A stretch of DNA of 64,000 nucleotides, from assembly GCF_000143415.4 (NCBI RefSeq), contig NW_003314362.1, positions 1 to 64,000 of the forward strand, read 5' to 3'. The DNA comes from Selaginella moellendorffii (Eukaryota; Streptophyta; Lycopodiopsida; Selaginellales; Selaginellaceae). Each line of letters starts with the position of its first letter. Position 1 is the stretch's first letter. The notes beneath the pieces are model-generated. The model ran no database searches and was not told the origin of the DNA. It saw nothing but the letters and a program-made list of their open reading frames with translations. Made by a program: the position numbers and the translations under genes. This document shows, piece after piece, positions 51,135 through 61,966 of the stretch.

Positions 51135-52219
51135 TCAGCAAGAAAGAATTTGGAGCCCGTCATCCTGGACAATTTTGTCAATGAGACAGCTCGCGAAGGT
51201 ATCGGCATTTCTCAGCTCGAGGTGTGGTAGTGGTGTCTTAAACTCGTAGTCGGATTCCATCTTCGAGTAAGTCCCGCAAATCGCAACATCCTCCCTCCAC
51301 AGCCCGTCGTATCTACACCTGGAGGTTGTGTAATAGAACACACCCTTGCCATGCTTCTTGTCGTTGGAAAAACACCCCTCATACACATCGCCATTCACTG
51401 CAAGATCAAACCAAATCAAGTTTTTTCCAAGAACACTTGCCTAAGCTTTTGCTCACCCACTGTCAGTGTTCCCGTGCCTTCGCGCTTGTCATCCCGCCAC
51501 TGGCCAACGTAGACGTGATATCTCCCACTTTGGGGGCAATAGTACGTCTGTCGGCCATAGCCACTGCGAACGCCGCGCTCAAAGTCGCCTTCGTACACTT
51601 CGCCATAAGCGCAGTGAAGGTAGCCAGGCCCCTGCCAGTACATCCATCGTCTTGTGAGCTATCCTCACTTGTCGTCCATCCCAGTAGCAGCGAAAGAGAA
51701 CTTACGTGCAAGTTCCCCGATTTCCAGTAGCCTTTGTAGACAACTCTGTACTTTCCATCTTCCCGGATGTAGAAAGTACCATATCCTTCTCTTCGATCTT
51801 TCTTCCAGTCGCCCTCGTACCGATTGCCCGTGCAATAGCTTTGGATGCCACTCCCTGCACAAAAGCCACCATGGAAATGGTTGAGCTCGAGTTTGAGAGG
51901 AGCTCGATCGAGTACCTTCTTTCTTGTTGAGCCTCCAGTTCCCACGGTAGAGGTCCTGTGTGATCCAGTAGACATCGTGGTGGAATCCATTCTTGTTGGC
52001 CCGCAAGTCATTGATCCTCCACGCGCTCTTCTTCTGCTTTTCCAGTTGCTGCTCGCGCTCCTTGAATTTCCTGCGGTACCAGTGCTCGGGCTTCTTCCTG
52101 GCGACCGGCTGAGGCTGGTGCTGCAAGCGTGCCAGTGCCAGAGGAACCTCCTTGGTCGTAAACATCACGGAGCGCCTCTCCTTGATATACGCGATCTTCG
52201 CTCCCCTCCTCCGATCCAT
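51135..52219 (-). CDS. MORN-repeat protein, MORN3-like
   Basis: Four exons. The N-terminus is basic (MDRRRGAKIAYIKERRSVMF), followed by MORN repeats: DLYRGNWRLNKKEGSG, NRYEGDWKKDRREGYGTFYI, VYEGDFERGVRSGYGRQTYY, YVGQWRDDKREGTGTLTVG and DVYEGCFSNDKKHGKGVFYY. These YEG-W-x-GxG units form beta-hairpins that bind lipid or protein. The order of repeats and the end (RYDGLWREDVAICGTYSK, then an ELRNADTFASCLIDKIV helix) follow MORN3, an axonemal or sperm protein in animals. Another MORN family member is possible, but the C-terminal CGT segment supports MORN3. It is convergent with the protease gene and lies 320 bp from the end of the EDR4-like gene, an interval holding an (A)22 run at 52397-52418. 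Confidence 0.75.
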
Positions 52220-52538
52220 CCTTGCTGCTCCTCCTCCCTCCTCCTTTCTTTCTTAAAGCTTTGAATTTGCTGTGGCGCGCGGCGCGGGTATATACACACG
52301 AATATTCACTCGTTCTGTTGTAAGTAGTAGTGCGTGGCTTGCTCCACAAAAAATAAGTTCAAAGCCCTGTTTTGATCGTATGGAGTCAGTCGTGACAAAA
52401 AAAAAAAAAAAAAAAAAACACCAACAAGCTCTCTCCTCTATTTTCAACCAGGTCACTCTCACCTTTCGCTAAAAAGTCTCGCTGGAACTCAGAGTCTATG
52501 TACGAGTTAGAAGTCAGCAACACGGACCCTCGTTCTCT

Positions 52539-54801
52539 CTATGTCAATCCCCGAGACAGGGGAAACATTCCAAAGCCGACACCTCGCTTCTCGATCCTGG
52601 AAGCAGCAGTCCAGAAGAAAAGTGGTGAGACAAGAGAGCAAGCAAATCGAAGAGAGCTAGAGAACTTACGAGGGAGCGAGCTTGCCCAGGCACCTGATCT
52701 CATTCCCGGTGGCCAAGTCCACCACCACACCGTCAATGTCGATTGTGTAGGAAGTGTTTGGAGTGGAAGGCAGGCCGCGCTTGACGAGAACCTGGAGATC
52801 CTGCTGGTGTAACTCTCGGCCATTGATCACCACTCCGGTTTTGCCACCCGCGCAGTTTACTGGCATCGCCGGGTGCTTGAACTCCTCAATGCATGGCTGC
52901 AAAAAGCAAAAAGTACCCGGTCAAAAAACTATAGCAGGGTCACATGATCTTACAGGAACTATCCCGATGCACGGCCCTCCCATCACTCCCCAGAACCCAG
53001 CACGGTAGTCATACCTGTTGATCATCATCGTCAAGAACAGGAAAAAGAAAGAAAAAGATAGCAAAAGTGAGCTTACCAATAGTTTCCTGGATGAATCGGC
53101 CCAGCTAGTTCCTCGGCCTTTCTCACGAGCTCGTCCGGTATGGTTGCGCCGTTGATTGTCACAACCGAGTAATGCTGCTGCTGAAAATGGAGCTTGCTGA
53201 TCTCCTGGATGCTCTTGAGAAGCAGCGCCTTAATTCCGCCACCCCCGGCTTTGGGCTTTGGGCTCGTCTCCGACGAAGACTTTGTGGAGGACCTCGTGCT
53301 CTTGTTGTCAGCCACCTTGAGGAACTGCGATGGCGATTCGTAGCCGAAGAGCTCGTGGAGACAGGGCGCCAGCGGCACGGTGGAGCTGGATCCCGCGGAG
53401 ATGGTCCTGGCGTGGCTTGAGGGAGTGGAGGCGGAGGCGCCGTGATGGAACTCGGGAGCCGACTCGTAGCCTTTGCTGTTGCTGGTGATGTTGTCCGTGA
53501 TGCGCTTTTGGAGATGGAAATGAGCTGCGTGATACGAAGCTGGAGCCGAGCCTGGAACTGGCGAGCTCGAGGAGCTCATCATCATCGCCACCATGTCCAT
53601 CTTCCTGTTGTGATCGATCCCTGACGCGTTCTTCATCGTCGAGCCGCCGCTGGAACGATCGAAAGAGTCCACGGGAACAATGCCTGGCTGCTGCTTCCTC
53701 TCGTGTTCGACGTCGGCGAGTGCGAACTTGGAGATGGAGTGGCAAGCTCCACACCGGAGCTTCTGGACGCTCGTCTTGGAGGGTGGCAGCGAGCGAGGGA
53801 CCTCGAGCAGCTTGTCACAGTGTTGGCACACGACGTAAGGCGAGTTGAGTGGAGGATACGCTCTCTTCTTCTTGTTCCCTGCGGGGCCGGGGGTGACGGC
53901 AACCATAGCCAGATGATGATCTTCTTCATGTCCTCCCAACGCATCGGACGAGCTGCTACTGTTCCTGCTCCTCCTCGCCGCCGCGTTGCAGCGCAGATCT
54001 TCTCCAGTCTCAGTGGCAGCAGTGGAAGTGGGAGCCTCCACTGGATGAAGATCATGAACGCACGACTTCCGGCGAAGATCGTCCGACTGAGCACTCGAAT
54101 CGAGCTCTTCCAGTGTGGAGTGATAGTCACTCATGGCATCCAAGTCGCGAGCTTGCCTGGGAAACGTGAACTCGTCCAGCTCCTGCCTCGTCATTCTTCC
54201 TCCATTGCCGGCGCTGCTGCCATTGCTGCTCGCTAGCCTTGTGGTGGCGTTCTTGCCGTCCTCCGGAGCTTGGACTTGTGCCGGGAAAGCTTCCCTGGCC
54301 AGCTTCCTCATGTCCTGGAGGAGCAAAGAATTGTCCTCGTCTATGGCTGCCGGTGCTGGTGCTGGTGCCGCGGCCGAGGACATCCTCCCGCTACCACTGC
54401 CAATCCCATTCCTGGGCGTGTACAAAGGCGAGGCCGAGGCGTCGAGTGGATTCCCGGGAAGAGGGCTGGGATTTGGAATGGCGATGGGCTGCCGCTCCCT
54501 GTGCTTGTAGAGCGGCGGCGGAGGAGGAGGAGGAGAAGGGGTGGAAGCTTTGGCAGCAGCGGCGGCCGCGGCGGCGTTGTTTTGATTTTGATCGGCTGCG
54601 ACTGCGAGCGAAGATCTGGCATGCTTGGCTGCCACACAGAGAAAGAATGACACCACAAAATCAGTGCCAAGCAAGCGAAGAACACGCGAGGAGCTCACCG
54701 ATCAAGACCGTGAGGCAGTTCCCACACTGGTAGATTGTGACCCCGGCCGTGGGCTCGACAAGCAGCTCCTTGCATCCTGGGCAGTGGACGATCCTCGTCA
54801 T
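52539..54801 (-). CDS. EDR4-like zinc-ribbon protein
   Basis: Exon 1 (from 54801) encodes MTRIVHCPGCKELLVEPTAG then IYQCGNC, an N-terminal zinc ribbon. The large second exon (to about 53078) is low-complexity (Ala, Pro, Ser) with a second ribbon, VVCQHCDKLLEVPRSLPPSK then LRCGACHSISKFAL, as in DUF3133/EDR4 proteins. Downstream exons carry AGPIHPGNYWYDYRAGFWGV, GGPCIGIV, NGRELHQQDLQVLVKRGLPS and CLGKLAP. A perfect GTAAGT donor lies just before an apparent stop at 52666; splicing there to IEKRGVGFGMFPL gives the usual C-terminus and a stop at 52539, so that end is chosen. EDR4 proteins modulate defence and EDR1 trafficking in Arabidopsis; the role here is an inference. Confidence 0.75.
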
Positions 54802-55594
54802 GATCTTGGGCTAGGATCCCTTCTTTCTTCCCAAATGCGCCCTCACTCTCTCTATACCTCGTTGCTCGCTCTCGCCCGCGGCTAAGTCACGCCCATGGAT
54901 GGAAGAGCTAGGAGCTAGGAGCTTTGCTGGGCTCCCTCCATCTCCCCCTCCCTGTAGTGGTGGCTGACCTAATTGCGCTGGAAGGATACAGCTGCAAAGG
55001 ACCCACAATCAATGCCGCGAAAACGAAAACGCTGCGCGTTCCCTGCCTCTTCGGGTGCTCGATTCCTGGAGCGAGAACACAGGGCCAGCTCGCTTAGGTA
55101 TATAACTGTTTTGTTTCTAGCTCCTCCACCCCGGGCGATGATCCATTCCATCCAACAACAAAGCGCGAGCAGACAATGCGGGCGAAGAACAAGGGGGAAA
55201 AAAAATTGGAGAGGGATCTCTTTCTTTACAGGAGAATCCAGAAAAAAAAAGGATCGATCGAGGAGGAACTGGGCATTGGATTGGATCTTCGCTCTTACAA
55301 AAAAAAGAAATTAATCAGAGGGATGCCGCTCGCTCGCTCACTCCCCTGGCGCGGTCAGAGAAGTTATAATTCTTGTCCACAAGCGAAACAAAGAGAGGAA
55401 AAAAAAAAGGTGGACGGACGCGTGCTTCTCCTCTGACTATAAGACGAAGACGACGCGACGATGGGAGATCGATCTGGCGTGAACCATGCATTGACACGCT
55501 TTACGATGCGTGTTGGATAAGGCCACTCGGAGACATTCCATTTATTAGGGTTTGAGTTCTCGGAGAAGAAGAGGAAGAACTTGCAAGGAGCAGC
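54802..55594. other. Divergent intergenic region, no recognised gene
   Basis: About 790 bp between two divergent genes, EDR4-like (-) and the propeptide inhibitor (+). It contains purine-rich stretches around 55190-55410 and no recognisable coding or RNA feature. Confidence 0.6.
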
Positions 55595-56204
55595 ATGGCG
55601 GGAGAAAGTGGCAATGCCGTGAGTTGTTCTTGTTCTTGGGTTTTTCTCTCGCAGCTCTGATCGATCCATGCCATGGTTTTGCAGCAAAAGAGCGATGTTT
55701 ACATCGTCCACATGGCGAAATCGGGCGAGGAGAGCCCCAACGCTTTGGAAGCCAAGCAGCTAGACGTGCTAGCCTCGGTTCTTGGAAGGTAAGCGTGAGA
55801 TTTTGTGTTCTTGGTCACTGATTTCCTTGAGCTTTCCAGCCCCGACGCGGCCAAGGACGCGATCCTCTACCACTACAAGCACTCGATGCACGGGTTCTCC
55901 GCCAAGCTCACGGCGGATCAAGCCAAGGCGATCTCCGGTAAGAAGAAGAAAACCCTCTGCTCTCTCTTTTTGAGGTTTTCGTGCTCTAGCTATGGATGAA
56001 AGAATAGAAAAAAAGAAAAGAGGCTGTAGCTATGGATGAAAGAGTAGAAAAAAAAAAATGGCTTGTTTGTTTCTTGTGTAAGTACCTAAGATTTTGTTTG
56101 GGCGTGTGATACCAGAGCTTCCAGGAGTCCTCCAGGTGCATGTAAGCCAAACATATCAACTCCATGGCGGCGGGGCAACACCAACTGTGCAAGAGGCTTC
56201 TTGA
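55595..56204 (+). CDS. Stand-alone subtilase propeptide-like inhibitor (I9, SPI-1 type)
   Basis: Four exons give about 106 residues: MAGESGNA, then QKSDVYIVHMAKSGEESPNA, LDVLASVLGSPDAAKDAILY, HYKHSMHGFSAKLTADQAKA, ELPGVLQVHVSQTYQLHGGG and a stop at 56202. This is the inhibitor I9 fold of plant subtilases without a protease. Arabidopsis SPI-1 has the same plan and ends similarly after TYQLH, so this is a true stand-alone inhibitor rather than a truncated protease. It would bind and block subtilisin-like proteases. No signal peptide is seen, so access to secreted subtilases is unclear. Intron 3 contains a 28-bp tandem duplication. Confidence 0.85.
55987..56054. repeat. Imperfect tandem duplication in an intron
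   Basis: Bases 55987-56014 and 56027-56054 are the same 28-mer with one substitution, 40 bp apart, within intron 3 of the I9 inhibitor gene. Probably a slippage duplication. Confidence 0.85.
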
Positions 56205-56842
56205 GAATTGTTTACATTTTCCCAGGAAAGAAGTATCATGTAAATCTATACTACTAGTAATAATAAGGTGGTATCAAGGTTTTGATTTTAAAGAATGGCA
56301 GATGGTTTTGGTTTTGTCCAGGCGACTCGGTCAACATGGATGATGATGGTCAATTCATGAATCCATCAAAAAATTTCTAAAGGTATGGGGCCCTAACCAA
56401 ACGCGGGCTTTGGTGAGCGAGCGTGTTGTTTTTTATTTCTAGAGATTTCTAGGGGAAACATGACGTGGGTCTTACTCAAGCACAAGCATCGACAGTGTCA
56501 CATGCTGATTTACCATTCCTTTCGGAAGGTGGTAATAGTAGATTCCTTGGTTTCTTATCTGCTGGGGAATCTTACAACATTGGGATGTAGTCGACCGAAA
56601 GAGGAAGGGCTGTGATTGAGGGGAGGAGTTTTGGCCCGCAAGGTAAGTTGGAAAGAGATCAAACCAGAGCTATACTTGTCTTGAGGTTTTAACAGCTACT
56701 ATGGCACTGGATCTCATCATACCTCCGAAGTTTGTGGTCAATTCTCATGAATGGCTGATTCTTTGGGATGTCTTGTAGAGACTAAAAGAAGTTCCGGCGC
56801 GAATCACGGTTGGGTGCTTATAAAGATAGACCATTTGCTTCC
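56205..56842. other. Intergenic, no recognised feature
   Basis: About 640 bp between the I9 inhibitor and the HMA-like gene. It may include upstream exons of the latter, but none could be supported. Confidence 0.5.
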
Positions 56843-57432
56843 ATGGCTGTTGACAAGATCGACGAGGAGGAAGCATTTAGCCGCGGAAAAGAGAATGTGG
56901 ATGAGGATTGGGATGATCAGCCCAAGGTAACAGTGCGTGATAAAGTTCCACCCGTACTTTTGTCTTGTCACCATTTCCGTACGAAAAACTTCCGTGCACA
57001 GGTAACAATGCATTTCAGATTGGGGGAAGTGTGTTGCGAGGCTAATGCAAAGACTATCAAAGCCAAACTGGAAGCCATCCGAGGTACGTACACCAAAAAC
57101 ATTATGTAAAATTCATAGAATAGATTCAATCAGGCATAGACGAGGTTCGCGTGGATCACAAGCTCAAGAAGGTGACGATCAAGAGCTCAAAACTGGCGGC
57201 AAAGGGAGTAATAGACATTATCTCCAAGTTTCGTGGAGTACAGTTGGAGCCATGGAAAGAACAAATGGATGCTCCTTCCAAAAGAATTCATATTGTTGAA
57301 GTGATTAAACGTGAAGATCCACCGATGAGGGCGAGAATGGCTGTTCATCACCCAAACCAAGGCCAGATCTTCGTCTACACAACCAGCGACTGCTACGAAA
57401 CGTGGTACGAATCAAAAGACGCCAGATTCTAA
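56843..57432 (+). CDS. HMA-fold protein lacking the second metal-binding cysteine
   Basis: Three exons, 56843-56926, 57002-57083 and 57134-57432, phase-consistent. The protein starts MAVDKIDEEEAFSRGKENVD and DEDWDDQPK, then has VTMHFRLGEVCCEANAKTIK, KLEAIRGIDEVRVDHKLKKV and TIKSSKLAAKGVIDIISKF. The pattern is the beta-alpha-beta of a heavy-metal-associated (HMA) domain as in plant HIPP/HPP proteins, but CxxC has become CEAN, so copper-type binding by two thiols is lost. The tail (PWKEQMDAPSKRIHIVEVIK, ending YESKDARF) has no isoprenylation CaaX box. Upstream exons may be missing. Family call moderate. Confidence 0.55.
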
Positions 57433-57714
57433 GAGTAGATTCTGTCGTCAAATATATTAATAATCCAAACGGCCTTAGAAATAATTTACTTATAAATCCT
57501 AGCGGAAGAATAGAGTTTGAAGAACAAGATTGCGCTACCAACAGACTTGTGGAGCTCCTTGGCGGTCGGCTTTGGCAGTCAATGAAAGTAAACAAATTTT
57601 GAGGACTTGCACTGACTATATTGACTTTTTATTGACATGAATTGACCGACTGCTTATCAAGCACAAAACAATTTATCTATACCATCTAGATGTAAAAAAT
57701 CGCTAAATAAACTC

Positions 57715-58770
57715 TCAGGCTAAACGCCTATGTTTAGTCTTGCTTTTGGACTTGCTCTTGGACTTGGGCTTCTTCTTACAAGGGTCCTCCACATCCTTGT
57801 TACGCTCCCGCATTTCCGCAAATAGCCGTTCACGCTCCTCACACCATGCCCGCTGCTCCTCCTCGGTTAGCGTGAGCTCGTAGCCTAAGTCATTCCAGAC
57901 AGGCTCCGGTGCCTCGTTCGTCACACCATCAAGCAATCGCTGCAAGTGATAGAGATCAATCACCACATCCGCTGGCGGCAGCTCCATCTGGTAACCCTCC
58001 AACCCAATTCTATCACACGCCACCCCTCCCAGCCCAACACCCGAAACTTGAGCTCCGTCCCTCTCGAGTAGTAGCACAGTCGACGGGTCCAGCGCCTTGG
58101 ATCCAAAACTCACAGCCTTCTTCTCAACTGTGCCATCGCCCTGCTTGCAGCTGCGGATCGCCACCAGCTGCTCGGTTTTCATCTCGTACTGCTTCACTCC
58201 CAGCACAATGCGAACGGCTGGGTTGGCGGCCAGTAACTCATTGCAAGCCTCCAGCAATTCGGGCAGGGTCCGAGCCACTCCAAACACGATGAAGCCAACC
58301 GAGTCGTCGTCCGAGTTGAATTCCTCTCCCTCTCCCTCGTCTGGATCAGCCAATGCGATATGGAAAATAGCTCCCACTGCCCTGCTGCCGGATGGATTCA
58401 GCTTGATTGGTGTGCCAAGATGGAGCATGGTGTCGTCGGTGAGGTAGTGTTCGCCCAGGCGGTCGAGGGTTTCAGCGAGGATGGGCGTCACCATGTCTTC
58501 TACGTAGCAGACTTTATCCTCCAGGCGGAAGCTCATTCCTGCTTTCCAGCTGATACCAGTGTCTGAAACTGAGAGCTTTGCCTTTTGAGCCTCACAGATC
58601 CCCTCAAATGATTTGAGCGTGCTGATCTGCCCCTTGTAAACAAACTCTTTGGGGTTGCAGTCGAGAGCGTCCCCCTGAGCAGCGGTGAGTAAAGCTTTCG
58701 CCCTCAGACGAGCCATCAGATATGTATTACCCGTCTGCGTCCTCCGCGCCATCGCTCTTGCTAACGACAA
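57715..58770 (-). CDS. Intronless protein of unknown function, 351 residues
   Basis: A single uninterrupted frame, MSLARAMARRTQTGNTYLMA to HRRLA, in a region where most genes have many introns. Visible features: a central acidic stretch (DPDEGEGEEFNSDDDS); hydrophobic strands around GFIVFGVARTLPELLEACNE and VRIVLGVKQYEMK; an ADVVIDLYHLQRLLDG segment; and a C-terminal Glu/Arg-rich helix followed by alternating Lys-Ser repeats (KSKSKSKSKTK), which resemble a nuclear localisation signal. The VLGVKQY and acidic strands vaguely recall restriction-endonuclease-like folds, but no catalytic set can be assigned. A retrocopy, a transferred gene or a lineage-specific family are all possible. It is divergent from the RBOH relic, about 150 bp away. 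Confidence 0.6.
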   Translation of the reverse strand: MSLARAMARRTQTGNTYLMARLRAKALLTAAQGDALDCNPKEFVYKGQISTLKSFEGICEAQKAKLSVSDTGISWKAGMSFRLEDKVCYVEDMVTPILAETLDRLGEHYLTDDTMLHLGTPIKLNPSGSRAVGAIFHIALADPDEGEGEEFNSDDDSVGFIVFGVARTLPELLEACNELLAANPAVRIVLGVKQYEMKTEQLVAIRSCKQGDGTVEKKAVSFGSKALDPSTVLLLERDGAQVSGVGLGGVACDRIGLEGYQMELPPADVVIDLYHLQRLLDGVTNEAPEPVWNDLGYELTLTEEEQRAWCEERERLFAEMRERNKDVEDPCKKKPKSKSKSKSKTKHRRLA

Positions 58771-58921
58771 TAAGGTGAACCCTAAACTGTGACTCTTGTT
58801 TTCTTCAATATATAATTATAAAATATATACAGAAATACTCTTTGCTTCTTGTAGACTCTTCCAAGTCGAGGTCCTTTTACATGGTTTCTTTCTTCTTTCT
58901 CAAGCTTGCTCTACATCACTC

Positions 58922-61662
58922 ATGGAGAACCATGTTAAGTTTGTCGTTGCTACAAACATATATATATACAAGAACCTCGATGGACGGATTTCAGAGAGGG
59001 AGGTAAAAGAGGTATGCATTTTTACAAACCTTTTGAAACTTCAAAAAGTTTCCAGATTTTTTTTCTTTCTCCTCTTTTTCTTTTTGTGAGAGGAAGAAGC
59101 ATATCCAGAAGAGAATTGTTGAACACTTGCAATGGTGGCAGGTGATAATGCTAAGTGCGTCCGCCAACCGGCTGTCGAAACTCAAGGAGCAGGCCGAGGA
59201 ATATGCCGCGGTCATGATGGAAGAACTGGATCCGGAAAACCTGGCTACATCGAGGTGGGAAATGAAGATTTAGACGTGGGAACAGAAAAGAAAGCAAAGA
59301 AGAAGCTTCGGATGGGAATCTAAAGTGTTCCAATCCGTCACAAGTATCTCAACGTTTTTTCTGACACCACCTTTTTGGTGCTTTTGGTTTGCATTGCATG
59401 GTTTGCAGCTATGGCAACTAGAGACGCTGCTGATGCGAGGACCACACTCCAAGGATCACAGCAGCCAGCAGGCGAGCCAGATCATCACGAGCACGAAAGC
59501 ACCAGGCATCTCACGCCGATTGCAGAGATTCCTGCATTCTTTGGGTGATAACTGGAGGCGAATGTGGGTGGTGTCGCTGTGGATTATGGCTATGGCCGGG
59601 CTCTTCAGCTGGAAGTTTGTGCGGTACAAGAACAAGGCGGCATTTCAAGTCATGGGCTACTGCGTTTGCACCGCCAAGGGTGCTGCCGAGACGCTCAAGC
59701 TCAACATGGCTTTGATCCTATTCCCGGTTTGCAGGAAGACGATCACCTGGCTTCCATCGACTTGGCTCGGGAATCTTGTTCCTTTTGACGATGATATCAA
59801 CTTCCACAAGGTGAGATCACCTTCGAGAAAGTTGTATACCAACTTGGCCGTCAACGTTTTTGTATACTTTGCAGATCATTGCTCTAGGGATTGTTGTGGG
59901 GGTTCTCATCCACGCAGGAACTCACCTGGCTTGCGATTTCGTTAGGATTGTCAACTATACTGACCAGGAGTTTGTAAGGATGATCGGGAAAGGATTCCAC
60001 AACAAGAAGCCAACTTATGTGGACATTCTTCGATCGGTGGAAGGGGTGACAGGAACTATCATGGTAGTATTGATGGTCATCGCCTTCACTCTCGTGTCGA
60101 GATGGTTCCGGAGAGATCTCATCAAACTTCCCTGGCCTCTCAAGAACATGACCGGTTTCAATGCGTTTTGGTACTCGCATCACCTCCTCATCGTCGTTTA
60201 CATCCTCCTCCTCGTCCATTCCTTCTTCCTCTTCCTTACTTACAAGTGGCACGAAAAAAATGTAAGACAAAACTCCTTTTTATCTTTTTCAAAGCAGAAT
60301 TTTGAATTGCAGACATGGATGTATTTGGCTGTGCCCCTACTGCTGTATGCTGGAGCAAGTGTATCGAGCTTGCAGGGCCAATTACACTTGTACAAATCAT
60401 CAAGGTGAGCAAGGCTTTTGGAAAGATTTGGGCTTTTTCTTATGATAGTCGCGATATACCCCGGAAATGTGCTAGCTTTACACATGAGCAAGCCTCCTGG
60501 ATTCACTTACCACAGTGGAATGTATCTCTTCCTCAAATGCGCTGAAATCTCGCCCTTCGAATGGTATGATGCAAATTATGGTTCTTGCCTTTGAAGCTTA
60601 TAATGTTTTCCACAGGCATCCCTTCTCCATAACCTCCGCTCCAGGAGAGGATTTCCTGAGCGTTCACATCAGAACTTTGGGCGACTGGACTCAAAAGATG
60701 AGGAAGCTCTTCTCTGAGGTACAATTTGTTTCCAATCATATGGTTTGCCAACGTTCATTGACGGCCCGTATGTCCTTCGCAAGACTATAGAAAGTACGAT
60801 GTTCTTCTCCTCATTGGACTGGGAATCGGTGCCACTCCATTTATCAGCATTCTCAAAGACATACTCAACCAGCGCACAGCTGCAAGTAAGTGCGCTCAAG
60901 CCTCTTCAAACGATCTCTCGTGAGTAACAAAAGCTAGGCTCGATCGATTGTGCTTGCAGGATTTATCATTCTCGATTGATATGAGCAAGTCATTTGGATC
61001 TCCCAACGGAGCACTAGCGCTGGAGAGCCCCAGGAGACACTCGCTCGAAAGCCCACGTAGACGCAAGCGGAAGTGTCCCACAAACGCGTATTTCTACTGG
61101 GTGACGCGGGAGCAGGGATCGTTCGAGTGGTTTAAAGGTGTCATGAATGACGTTGCGGAAATCGATCACAAGGTAAAACCTCTCTATGTTCCTCCAAAGT
61201 TTAGATTATCAATCTTTTGCTTATCAGGCCGTGATTGAGATGCACAACTATCTCACGAGTGTTTATGAGGAGGGTGACGCGAGGTCTGCTCTCATTGCAA
61301 TGGTTCAAGCTTTGCACCATGCAAAAAACGGAGTTGACATTGTTTCTGGAACTCGGGTATGAAATTTTGGGTATTTTCTTATGGTATTTCTGAGTAATAA
61401 TATCAATCGTATATAAACTTCCAGGTTCGCACACATTTTGCTCGTCCAAACTGGAGCAAAGTTTTCTCAAACTTTTCGACCACGCATGCTAACTCCACAA
61501 TTGGTCAGTCAAATTGGTTTTCACTTTCCATATAACTTTTTGATATTCGCAGTTGTTTTTTACTGCGGGCCGGCGCTGCTAGCAAAAGAGCTACGCACAC
61601 TTTCACAGGAATACACACAGCAATCAAGCTGCAGGTTTGAGTTTCACAAAGAAAACTTCTAG
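58922..61662 (+). pseudogene. RBOH (NADPH oxidase), 5'-truncated and frameshifted
   Basis: RBOHs make extracellular superoxide. The first recognisable residues, YKNLDGRISEREVKE and [20 protein letters not shown], are the EF-hand part; the usual N-terminal 200 or so residues are absent and only 150 bp separate this from the neighbouring gene. Then come LQRFLHSLGDNWRRMWVVSL, the haem-binding transmembrane region (HAGTHLACDFVRI, NAFWYSHHLLIVVYILLL), [20 protein letters not shown] and [20 protein letters not shown] (FAD), and [20 protein letters not shown] (NADPH). The end is intact: [40 protein letters not shown] and KENF. Two frame breaks are needed: one near 60350 (YAG-G-EQVYRAC) and one near 60772 ([14 protein letters not shown]). 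It is probably non-functional. Confidence 0.75.
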
Positions 61663-61966
61663 ACGAGATCGAAGCAAAAAATTTTAGGCGAGAGAGATTT
61701 TATGTACATAATTGTCTAACCATTTGCGGCACAGGCGAAAGCAAATCGCCTGCTCCAAAGAGTTTGTGATCGATTGGAACCAGAGCATACTCCAAAACGA
61801 ACTAAATCTCTGGCGATCGATCGATCCCAATGTCAAATTCAACTCTAGACTTTCGCGGCGAGAAGATGCTCGCAAAGTCTGACTAAACCACCGCGATCTT
61901 TAAGAACCAATCCCCCAGATTGTCAGGAGATCGATCGCTTTTTCCGCAAATCTCTCCAACTCTACA

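Noticed and set aside
52397-52418. (A)22 run as a possible retroposon tail
   Set aside because: No element, target-site duplication or coding sequence precedes it; a simple homopolymer explains it.
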